Assembly: GCA_023251285.1 (NCBI GenBank) | Contig: JAHEZB010000009.1 | Coordinates: forward strand, 1 to 13,172 | Reading direction: 5' to 3' | Length of the DNA stretch: 13,172 nucleotides | Source of the DNA: Chitinophagaceae bacterium | GTDB taxonomy: Bacteria > Bacteroidota > Bacteroidia > Chitinophagales > Chitinophagaceae | Shown: positions 6,950-13,172 of the stretch, in pieces | How positions within the stretch are numbered: position 1 is the first letter of the stretch | Layout: each line of letters starts with the position of its first letter | Position numbers and translations under genes: made by a program | Notes under the pieces: model-generated | Databases searched by the model: none | Told to the model about the DNA's origin: nothing | The model's input: the letters and a program-made list of their open reading frames with translations, nothing else

Positions 6950-8308
6950 TTATTTCGCCAAACTTTGAATAATATCGTATTTGGTGACGATGTGATAATC
7001 GCCAGTCTCATCTTTGCTCAACACAGCACCATTTTGTTTGGAAATAAGATTACTTAATTTCTCTACTTTCATATCAAAAGGAACAATCGGGTACTCTTTT
7101 TCGATAACAGATGCTACACTTTCTTCTTTGATATTTGCATCAGTTAATATTTTATCAAATAATCCGCCTTCACTTAATGAACCTACTATCTCATCTGAAC
7201 CGTCAATGACAGGAAGATTCTCTATATCGAATTTCCGCATCAGTTCTATTGCTTCTGAAACCGTTTGTTCTGCTTTTACCGTTACCAATTTTTTAGTTCC
7301 ACGTCCGGCAACCAGATCTTTGAATGTTTTTACTTCCAGGAAACCTCTTTCCATCATCCATTGATCATTATAAATTTTTGCCACGTAACGGCTGCCATGA
7401 TCATGAAAAATACAAACAACCACATCTCCTTTTTTAAGGCTCCCCTTTAATTGCATCAAACCCTGCAGGCAACTTCCGGCGCTGTACCCACAAAACAATC
7501 CTTCTTCTTTTGCAATTCGTCGCGCCATGATCGCACCGTCTTTGTCAGTCACTTTTGTGAACGCGTCAATATATCGCATGTCGTAATTTGCCGGAACAAA
7601 ATCTTCACCAAAACCTTCACTGATATAGGGATACACTTCATTTTCATCAATGATTCCGGTATCAAAGTACTTTTTCAATAAAGAGCCATAACTATCTACT
7701 GCCCAAATTTTTATGTCAGGATTTTTTTCTTTTAAATACTTCCCGGTCCCCACAATTGTTCCACCAGTTCCGGTGGCTACAACCAGGTGTGTGATTTTCC
7801 CTTCTGTTTGTTCCCAGATTTCCGGGCCGGTCTGCTCATAGTGAGCCTCCCGGTTCGCAAGATTGTCATATTGATTTACATACCATGAATTCGGTACTTC
7901 TTCCGCCAGTCTTTTCGAAACAGAATAATAAGAGCGCGGATCATCGGGTTCAACATTCGTTGGGCATACAATTACTTCTGCGCCAACGGCTTTTAAAATA
8001 TCCGCTTTTTCTTTTGATTGTTTATCAGTGGTAGTGAAAATACATTTATAACCTTTCACGCAAGCGGCAAGCGCAAGTCCCATCCCGGTGTTTCCCGAAG
8101 TACCTTCAATAATAGTTCCGCCGGGTTTTATTTTTCCCTCCTGTTCAGCCACTTCCAACATTTTCAAAGCCATCCGGTCTTTGATGGAATTACCCGGATT
8201 GAAGTATTCGACTTTTGCCAAAACGGTACAAGGCAGATCCTTTGTGATCTTATTTAATTTGATAAGAGGCGTATTGCCGATCGTTTCCAAAATGTTGTTC
8301 TTCCACAT
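6950..8308 (-). CDS. PLP-dependent cystathionine beta-synthase with C-terminal CBS domain pair
   Basis: A 452-residue cytoplasmic enzyme of the fold-type II PLP family. Catalytic-domain motifs are in order: NPGNSIKDRMAL with Schiff-base lysine K43, the phosphate or substrate loop EGTSGNTG at 68, the PLP-phosphate loop ATGTGGT at 178, and SAGSC at 276. The FHDHGSRYVAK stretch at 301 closes the domain. Residues about 325-452 form two CBS-type regulatory modules (for example TVSEAIELMRKFDIENLPVIDG and KQNGAVLSKDE). The two-module architecture favours cystathionine beta-synthase (serine + homocysteine to cystathionine) over a plain cysteine synthase, which lacks this tail; the real substrate cannot be read from sequence. 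The start MWKNNILETIGNTPLIKL is as expected for the family, at ATG 8308. It stands alone, facing away from the small gene at 8395 by 86 bases on the same strand. Confidence 0.93.
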   Translation of the reverse strand: MWKNNILETIGNTPLIKLNKITKDLPCTVLAKVEYFNPGNSIKDRMALKMLEVAEQEGKIKPGGTIIEGTSGNTGMGLALAACVKGYKCIFTTTDKQSKEKADILKAVGAEVIVCPTNVEPDDPRSYYSVSKRLAEEVPNSWYVNQYDNLANREAHYEQTGPEIWEQTEGKITHLVVATGTGGTIVGTGKYLKEKNPDIKIWAVDSYGSLLKKYFDTGIIDENEVYPYISEGFGEDFVPANYDMRYIDAFTKVTDKDGAIMARRIAKEEGLFCGYSAGSCLQGLMQLKGSLKKGDVVVCIFHDHGSRYVAKIYNDQWMMERGFLEVKTFKDLVAGRGTKKLVTVKAEQTVSEAIELMRKFDIENLPVIDGSDEIVGSLSEGGLFDKILTDANIKEESVASVIEKEYPIVPFDMKVEKLSNLISKQNGAVLSKDETGDYHIVTKYDIIQSLAK

Positions 8309-8316
8309 AATTTTTT

Positions 8317-8353
8317 ATTTTTTGCAAGATAAAAAAAATAGGTTAGAGCAAAC
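8317..8353 (-). promoter_or_regulatory. Candidate promoter of the CBS gene
   Basis: On the minus strand TTTG (complement of 8350-8353) is followed after 17 bases by TATCTTGC, which is two mismatches from TAnnTTTG and ends about 16 bases before the ATG. The spacing is slightly short, so this is tentative. Confidence 0.28.
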
Positions 8354-8394
8354 ATTTGGAAAAATCCGCTTGCAAATACAATCGAGAAGATTGA

Positions 8395-8574
8395 CTATAC
8401 TTTTTTCCTTTCGCTTTCGGTCTCTTTTTTATTATGGGTAATATCTTTCCCTTTAAAATCCTGTTCTTCGTTGGAGCGGCTATCCAGATTGTCTCTCACA
8501 TCTGCGCGGCGGTTGTTATTGTGTTTACCGGTTCTTTTGTTTTCGGATCTGACGTTGTTGTTATTGAGTGCCAT
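8395..8574 (-). CDS. Small hydrophilic, charged protein of unknown function
   Basis: A 59-residue frame from ATG 8574 (MALNNNNVRSENKRTGKHN...) to TAG 8395. It is rich in Asn, Arg, Lys, Asp and Glu, has almost no hydrophobic residues, no Cys or Trp and no membrane segment, so it is probably disordered. The frame extends in-phase to 8655, but the added residues (hydrophobic and aromatic) are quite unlike the rest, so the inner ATG is chosen. Coding is supported by the coherent composition and a position 86 bases upstream of the CBS gene on the same strand. I do not recognise the family; small disordered proteins of this kind are common in Chitinophagaceae genomes. It could still be a chance frame. 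Confidence 0.55.
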   Translation of the reverse strand: MALNNNNVRSENKRTGKHNNNRRADVRDNLDSRSNEEQDFKGKDITHNKKETESERKKV

Positions 8575-8759
8575 AATGTTTTTTAGGAAAAGGCCGTAAA
8601 AACTATGCCATAAATGTCCCGGCATTTTATTCGGCAGACGAAGAAATAGAGTCAATTTTCATTGTCAGAATGGACGACTTTATTCTTTTTGTTTATACCA
8701 TTCATATGATTTCAAAAAAATCTTTCAACAGTTTTGAACAGACACAACGGAGACGCGCA

Positions 8760-9086
8760 TCATGGGATTAAGTTAAATATGAAATCTTATTCTTCCTTTG
8801 TAATTGTTGTCTTTTCTCCTTTGTCGTAAATTGCAGATAGGTACACGGTATTTTTCACCACTTTCAAATAAGTTATTACTCTTGCTCCGCCGGATTTTCC
8901 TTTTCCTTTTGAGCTTATTTTTAATCAAATCTTAAAAAAATTGTTTCCTAAAGCAATTCCGGTTGTTGGATTTACTTCAAGCATTTCTATAAGGATTCGC
9001 AAATCGTTTTTAAGTGAAGGAAATTTTTTTGAAAGTCATTTCGCCTGTTTCTCAAAGACTGAAAGGGCTTCAAGTTTATAATTCAT
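8760..9086 (-). pseudogene. Degenerate RelE/ParE-family toxin gene
   Basis: Read from ATG 9086 in one unbroken phase to TGA 8760-8762, this gives a 108-codon toxin-like protein interrupted by stops at codon 17 (TGA 9036-9038), codon 54 (TGA 8925-8927) and codon 100 (TAA 8787-8789). The pieces read MNYKLEALSVFEKQAK, LSKKFPSLKNDLRILIEML, GIALGNNFFKI, then SSKGKGKSGGARVITYL and NTVYLSAIYDKGEKTTIT. From family knowledge this closely follows Bacteroidota RelE-type mRNA-interferase toxins, whose hallmark is KIR...SKGKGKSGGARVITY followed by VYLL.IYDK. The stops at codons 17 and 54 fall where the family has Lys/Arg and Arg, as expected from single-base changes of CGA or AGA. The ATG overlaps the ancestral antitoxin stop (ATGAATTATAA), the usual antitoxin-toxin coupling. 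No frameshift is needed, so decay looks recent. Confidence 0.78.
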
Positions 9087-9309
9087 TAAGTATTTCTTTT
9101 GCAGGTCTCGACTTTCATTTTCCCTTTTCAATTAAGGTTAATTCTTCTACCGCATCTTTAAGTTCTTGTAACAATTCTGTTTTCGTCGGCTCTTTATATT
9201 CCAACCGTTCTAAATCTTTATGTATTTTTTTTAATTGCCTCCATTTACTAATTGGAATAAATACGCCGGTCGGCTTCCCTTTTGCATCTTCTATTACCTG
9301 TAAATCCAT
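9076..9309 (-). pseudogene. Antitoxin gene of the RelE-type pair, truncated by a nonsense codon
   Basis: From ATG 9309 (MDLQVIEDAKGKPTGVFIPI) the frame stops at TGA 9115-9117 after 64 residues. In the same phase it continues KSRPAKEILNEL to TAA 9076-9078, the C-terminus expected for this antitoxin type (in homologues as I recall them, KGKLKARPAKxLLNEL). The TGA thus replaces a Leu codon, consistent with TTA to TGA. The intact part has the ATGVFIPISKW N-terminal DNA-binding-type segment and a long charged helix (LKKIHKDLERLEYKEPTKTELL) that would wrap the toxin. The lost C-terminal tail is normally toxin-contacting. The 64-residue product might still be made and bind DNA. An in-frame TTG at 9315 is less likely as the start. 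The adjoining toxin relic supports the identity. Confidence 0.72.
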
Positions 9310-9387
9310 AATCAAAAATTTATTCTATCAAAATTACACATTATATTTTCTCAAAAAATAGTAATGTATTTAACCCATATTTAAATT

Positions 9388-10977
9388 CTATCTCATGAGC
9401 TCCAACGCTTTCGCTACTGCAGAATCATAAGTATTATTGATTTCATAAAAGCCTTCTGTCCTCCATATCTCCCGGGCAGTAAGCACTTTTATTTGTCGTT
9501 GAAGGAGGGATTTTTCCAATTTATTTTCGATATTTAAATGAATCGAATCATTTGTAGCAGCATAATTCTTTAAATCATTCAAAACCTGGTCAGAGACTGT
9601 GTATTTTTCATCAAATATTTTTGCAGAAGTATATTGTTTAAATTCTTTTTCATGACGCAAATAATTTTGGAACACGAAACGGTTGAGTACGCCCGACATC
9701 AAAGCGGCCATTATATTTTTATTAAACAAGGTAGTGTCATAAGGCACAAAAACATCTGGTGTTATTCCCCCACCTCCATATAAAACCTTTCCCGATGCAG
9801 TGGTGAATTTCTTTTCATTGGTATGTTTTATCGAATCTGCCGAAGTCATTTCGCCGTCTTTGAAGCGATTTATAAGATCATGCTCGTACACTTCTATCCC
9901 CTGGCTGTAGGATTTTTGGATGCTGCGACCGAGCGGCGTGTAATATTTTGCTACTGTCAGTCGTAAGCCAGCACCATCGCTCAGTTGATACTGTTCCTGC
10001 ACCAATCCTTTTCCAAAACTGCGCCTTCCGACAACGGTTGCACGGTCCCAATCCTGCAAAGCACCGGTTAATATTTCGCTTGCGGAAGCAGTTCCTTCAT
10101 TTATCAAAACAATCAGTTTTCCTTTTTCAAAAAGGCCGTCCTTTTCACACAGGTATTCTTTTTTGGGTGAATGAGCGCCTTCCGTATAAGTAATCAGTTT
10201 TTTATCATTCAAGAATTCATCAGCAATGTTGGTCGCCTGGGTAAGAATGCCGCCACCATTATCTCTCAGATCGAGGATAAGGCTTTTCATGCCTTCCTTT
10301 TGCAATTTTTCCATCGATTGCATAAATTCCTTGTAAGTAGTTTCAGAGAATTTATTGAGCCGGATATATCCAACCGTATCAGCGATCATATAAGCAGCAT
10401 CCAGGCTATAAAGAGGCACCGGCCCACGGGTAATTGGGATGGGAATTTCTTTACCATTTCTAAAAACAGTTATCGTTACTTTTTGCCCGGCATCACCGCC
10501 AATTAGTTTTCTCAATTGCTGAGAGGTAATTTTTTTACCGGCAACAACAGAGTCACCTACTTTTATGATTTGGTCGCCAATCAATAAACCTGCTTTTTCA
10601 GAAGGGCCTTTTGGTAAAACATTCACCACATTTACTGTGTCATTGATGATGTTAAATTCAATACCGATTCCAAAAAACTGTCCCTCCAGATCCTCATTAA
10701 CCATTTGCAATTGCTGTGCGGGAATATAAACAGAATGCGGATCCAGTTTAGAAAGGATCGTTTGTATTGCTAAGTTTCCAAGCGAATCTATATTTTCATC
10801 GTCCACATATTTTCTTTTGATGAGATCCAAAACCTGCTGCACCGGTCTTTCTTTTTCTACGAAAAAAATGCCGTTGTCCGGCATATTTCCTTTGATCCTG
10901 TAACCGATAAACATGCCGGCAATCATGCATATACTCAACAACAACGGCAACCAAACCTGTAACTTTTTATTGCGCAT
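9388..10977 (-). CDS. S41 family C-terminal processing protease with PDZ domain
   Basis: A serine protease of the CtpA/Prc type, cleaving C-terminal ends of envelope or periplasmic proteins. From ATG 10977 it has 529 residues. An N-terminal membrane anchor (about 7-26, WLPLLLSICMIAGMFIGY) follows the positively charged MRNKK, placing the catalytic domain in the periplasm. A PDZ domain covers about 101-184 (GIGIEFNIINDTVNVVNVLP, then GLLIGDQIIKV). The protease core contains LDLRDNGGGILTQA, nucleophile S298 in GTASASE and general-base K323 in FGKG. The 25-residue Ser-Lys spacing equals that of E. coli Prc S430/K455. A C-terminal extension of about 150 residues has no obvious motif. The frame is open upstream to a TTG at 11019, but the ATG before the charged anchor is preferred. 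It is divergent from the kinase-like gene, with 65 bases between starts. The stop is TAG 9388-9390. Confidence 0.94.
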   Translation of the reverse strand: MRNKKLQVWLPLLLSICMIAGMFIGYRIKGNMPDNGIFFVEKERPVQQVLDLIKRKYVDDENIDSLGNLAIQTILSKLDPHSVYIPAQQLQMVNEDLEGQFFGIGIEFNIINDTVNVVNVLPKGPSEKAGLLIGDQIIKVGDSVVAGKKITSQQLRKLIGGDAGQKVTITVFRNGKEIPIPITRGPVPLYSLDAAYMIADTVGYIRLNKFSETTYKEFMQSMEKLQKEGMKSLILDLRDNGGGILTQATNIADEFLNDKKLITYTEGAHSPKKEYLCEKDGLFEKGKLIVLINEGTASASEILTGALQDWDRATVVGRRSFGKGLVQEQYQLSDGAGLRLTVAKYYTPLGRSIQKSYSQGIEVYEHDLINRFKDGEMTSADSIKHTNEKKFTTASGKVLYGGGGITPDVFVPYDTTLFNKNIMAALMSGVLNRFVFQNYLRHEKEFKQYTSAKIFDEKYTVSDQVLNDLKNYAATNDSIHLNIENKLEKSLLQRQIKVLTAREIWRTEGFYEINNTYDSAVAKALELMR

Positions 10978-11042
10978 ATTCTTCTTTGTTCTATTTTTAT
11001 TTTTTTTAAGAAGGTGCAAATTTCCTCAATAAACATGATAAA

Positions 11043-11891
11043 ATGCTAAGTGCGACAAAATTGATAGCCGACAGCGGTTCCACGAAAACAGAATGGTGTC
11101 TTTTGAAAAATAATAAACCCACTCTTCTTACTACACAAGGAATGAGTCCATATTTTGTAAATGCAGAACAGGTAGAGCAGATTATGAGAACGGAAGTTTT
11201 TCCTTTTTTGAAAAAAAATAAGATTGATGAAATGCATTTTTATGGAACTGGCTGTAAAAATCCGGCTAACCTGAAAATGTTTAAAAAAGTATTTGCTAAA
11301 TTATTCCCAGATGCGGTAATTGAAGTAGATAATGATCTGTCAGGAGCTGCTAAAGCGCTTTGCGGAAACGAAAGAGGCATTGGCTGCATTTTGGGTACCG
11401 GCTCCAATTCCTGCTATTATAATGGAAAGCGGATAGTGAAAAACAGCCCTGGAATTGGTTTCATTTTGGGCGATGAAGGCAGTGGCGCCTATCTTGGTAA
11501 AAAAGTAGTTCAGCACTTTTTATACAATCTTTTTGATGATGATTTGCGGGCAAGATTTGACGCCAAATTCTTAACAACCGATTCAGAAATCCTTGAATCT
11601 GTTTATAAAAAACCTTTGCCAAACCGCTACCTCGCCTCGTTTGCAATTTTTCTTGCTGAAAACCGCGGACATTATATGATTGAAAACATCATTGAAGATG
11701 GCATTAATGATTTTTTTTACACGCACATCATCACCTATCGTGAAAGTTCAAAATTACCGGTCCATTTTACTGGTGGAATTGCTTATGGATTTAAAGATGT
11801 AGTGGTGCAGTTATGTAAAAATTACGACATGCTGGTTGGAAATATTTTAAGAAGCCCAATGGAAGGATTAATCAGGTATCATACTACTTAG
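11043..11891 (+). CDS. BadF/BadG-type ASKHA ATPase, probable N-acetylglucosamine kinase
   Basis: A 282-residue cytoplasmic protein of the ASKHA sugar-kinase fold. Visible motifs are the first phosphate loop ADSGSTKTEW (9-18), a DNDLSGAA stretch with likely catalytic D97, the second phosphate loop GTGSNS (118-123), GDEGSGAYLGK (143-153) and the adenosine-side motif HFTGGIAYGF near 246. Related Bacteroidota proteins are annotated as N-acetylglucosamine kinase or BadF/BadG/BcrA/BcrD ATPase. The residues show ATP-dependent phosphotransfer but do not fix the sugar; GlcNAc or muramic-acid recycling is the likeliest role. The start ATG 11043 gives the usual short N-terminus before the phosphate loop. 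Neighbouring genes do not suggest a pathway: a divergent protease on one side and ribBA about 200 bases downstream on the other. Confidence 0.85.
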   Translation: MLSATKLIADSGSTKTEWCLLKNNKPTLLTTQGMSPYFVNAEQVEQIMRTEVFPFLKKNKIDEMHFYGTGCKNPANLKMFKKVFAKLFPDAVIEVDNDLSGAAKALCGNERGIGCILGTGSNSCYYNGKRIVKNSPGIGFILGDEGSGAYLGKKVVQHFLYNLFDDDLRARFDAKFLTTDSEILESVYKKPLPNRYLASFAIFLAENRGHYMIENIIEDGINDFFYTHIITYRESSKLPVHFTGGIAYGFKDVVVQLCKNYDMLVGNILRSPMEGLIRYHTT

Positions 11892-12063
11892 AAGGGTTAT
11901 AAATGTATCGATGAAACGCCAGTAGAAGAAGAAATAAGAACATTTTTCCTTCTAACGTGCAAAAGGATTAAATTTTCGTTGCCATCAAATAACCAAGCCT
12001 TTTTCGAACATATTTATTCGTTAAGTAATCCTTATATCGAAAATGTCAAATTTTTAAATGAAT

Positions 12064-12071
12064 TATCTTTG
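12064..12071 (+). promoter_or_regulatory. Candidate -7 element of the ribBA promoter
   Basis: TATCTTTG fits TAnnTTTG exactly and ends 17 bases before the ribBA ATG, giving a very short leader. No clear TTTG is seen at the -33 distance. The rest of the 197-bp gap after the kinase gene holds no recognisable FMN riboswitch. Confidence 0.42.
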
Positions 12072-12088
12072 CATTTTAAATAAAATAT

Positions 12089-13172
12089 ATGTTGGATAAA
12101 ATAAGTGATGCTATTGAAGATATAAAAAAAGGAAAATTAGTAATTGTGGTGGATGATGAAGATCGTGAGAATGAAAGTGATTTTATTACTTCTGCACAAA
12201 ACGTAACTCCTGAAATAATTAACTTTATGAGCAAGCATGGAAGGGGCCTGATCTGCATGCCGCTTTCTGAACAACGATGTGACGAATTGAATCTTGGTAT
12301 GATGGTAAACAAAAATACCGCGCTTCATGCTACACCTTTTACCGTAAGTGTGGACCTCTTAGGACATGGCTGTACAACCGGAATTTCTGCTCATGACCGT
12401 GCGAAAACGGTTAAGGCAATCATTAATCCTGAAACACAACCAGAAGATCTTGGTAGACCTGGCCATATCTTTCCTTTAAAAGCAAAAAATGGCGGCGTTT
12501 TAAGAAGAACCGGCCATACCGAGGCAACGATTGATTTGGCAAAACTTGCCGGCCACGCAGAAGCAGGTGTTTTGGTCGAAATTATGAATGAAGATGGGAC
12601 GATGGCGCGTTTGCCTGAGCTTCGTAAAATAGCCGACAAACATAATTTGAAACTCATTTCTATAAAAGATTTAATCGCTTACCGTTTAGAAAAAGAAACG
12701 CTTATTAAAGAAGAAGTGCGGGTAAAAATGCCGACTAAATATGGCAGCTTTGAATTGATTGCTTTTACTCAGTTGAATACAGGCGAAGTTCACATGGCTT
12801 TGAAAAAAGGGGATTGGAAAAAAGACGAACCGATATTGGTACGTGTGCATTCAAGTTGCATGACCGGTGATATTCTTGGATCACTTCGCTGTGATTGTGG
12901 AGATCAGTTGCACAATGCTTTGAAGATGATTGAGGCAGAAGGCAAAGGGTTGGTTTTGTATATGAACCAGGAAGGCCGCGGTATTGGGCTTTTGAATAAA
13001 TTAAAAGCTTACCAATTGCAGGAACAGGGAATGGATACGGTAGAAGCTAATTTAAAACTCGGATTTTCAATGGATGAAAGAGATTATGGAGTAGGTGCGC
13101 AGATTTTAAGAAGCTTGAACATATCTAAATTAAAACTGATCAGCAACAATCCTAAAAAGAGAGCCGGTCTGC
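12089..13172 (+). CDS. ribBA: Bifunctional 3,4-dihydroxy-2-butanone 4-phosphate synthase / GTP cyclohydrolase II, 3' end outside the window
   Basis: Supplies both riboflavin precursors: the four-carbon unit from ribulose 5-phosphate (RibB half) and the pyrimidine from GTP (RibA half). 361 codons are present, open to the right edge without a stop; family length is about 400. RibB half, about 1-203: [13 protein letters not shown] (20-32) with acidic metal ligands, [13 protein letters not shown] at 95 and [12 protein letters not shown] at 140. In the acidic loop, ENES replaces the more usual ENEG, a small variation. RibA half, about 208 on: [20 protein letters not shown] (251-270) with zinc ligands C257, C268 and C270, NQEGRGIGL (293-301) with the nucleophilic-site arginine, and NNPKKRAG at 353. 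The start ATG 12089 matches the family N-terminus. Only the last 50 or so residues are missing, so function can be judged as intact within the window. Confidence 0.95.
   Translation, partial: MLDKISDAIEDIKKGKLVIVVDDEDRENESDFITSAQNVTPEIINFMSKHGRGLICMPLSEQRCDELNLGMMVNKNTALHATPFTVSVDLLGHGCTTGISAHDRAKTVKAIINPETQPEDLGRPGHIFPLKAKNGGVLRRTGHTEATIDLAKLAGHAEAGVLVEIMNEDGTMARLPELRKIADKHNLKLISIKDLIAYRLEKETLIKEEVRVKMPTKYGSFELIAFTQLNTGEVHMALKKGDWKKDEPILVRVHSSCMTGDILGSLRCDCGDQLHNALKMIEAEGKGLVLYMNQEGRGIGLLNKLKAYQLQEQGMDTVEANLKLGFSMDERDYGVGAQILRSLNISKLKLISNNPKKRAGL

Noticed and set aside
8760..9309. Reassigned TGA codon, suggested by several in-frame TGA in otherwise good frames and by TAA/TAG ends on all intact genes here
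   Set aside because: The replaced residues differ (Leu in one case, Lys/Arg in others), a TAA also interrupts the toxin, and no intact gene in the window contains an internal TGA. Ordinary decay explains it.
9014..9361. 115-residue plus-strand open frame
   Set aside because: It is the antisense of the antitoxin and toxin relics, which match known families; the plus-strand translation shows no family resemblance.
11892..12088. FMN riboswitch in the ribBA leader
   Set aside because: The leader is AT-rich and lacks the conserved G/C-rich core of the FMN aptamer, and a -7 element lies only 17 bases before the ATG.
1..13172. CRISPR arrays, tRNA or rRNA genes, insertion sequences
   Set aside because: No regularly spaced long repeats, tRNA-like cloverleaf ends or transposase motifs were seen when reading the window.

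Overview
The window looks like chromosomal DNA from a member of the Bacteroidota, most likely a Chitinophagaceae-like soil or plant-associated species. The evidence is an AT-rich composition with TAnnTTTG-type -7 promoter elements, starts without clear Shine-Dalgarno sequences, an arabinose regulator of the Nudix type (the Bacteroidota AraR) and protein families typical of that phylum. Family assignments come from motif recognition; no database was searched.

Region 1 (1-6214, + strand) is an L-arabinose utilisation locus. It holds a GH127 beta-L-arabinofuranosidase (5' end outside the window, broken by a one-base frameshift near 1053), L-arabinose isomerase araA, an SGLT-type sodium:solute symporter, a small two-helix membrane protein directly behind the symporter, and the Nudix/winged-helix regulator araR. 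Together these would release arabinose from oligosaccharides, import it, isomerise it to ribulose and sense it. araB and araD are not in the window. A 17-bp motif shared upstream of araA and araR is a candidate AraR operator. A strong bidirectional terminator closes the locus.

Region 2 (6215-6949) has no convincing protein gene. On the minus strand it holds a promoter-like pair at 6574-6603, a run of ATCCAA-type motifs, three hairpins and the terminator shared with araR. Together these suggest an unannotated non-coding RNA of about 380 nt.

Region 3 (6950-11019, - strand) holds a PLP-dependent cystathionine beta-synthase with a C-terminal CBS pair, a very small hydrophilic protein, the remains of a RelE-type toxin-antitoxin pair (both genes carry premature stops; the ancestral start/stop overlap is still visible) and a membrane-anchored S41 C-terminal processing protease.

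Region 4 (11043-13172, + strand) is divergent from the protease. It holds a BadF/N-acetylglucosamine-kinase-like ASKHA ATPase and the first 361 codons of ribBA, a bifunctional riboflavin biosynthesis gene that runs off the right edge.

The most interesting items are the toxin-antitoxin relic, the candidate minus-strand RNA beside the arabinose locus, the shared operator-like motif and the small protein paired with the symporter. Two likely single-base indels (GH127 and the symporter start) could be real mutations or sequence errors.
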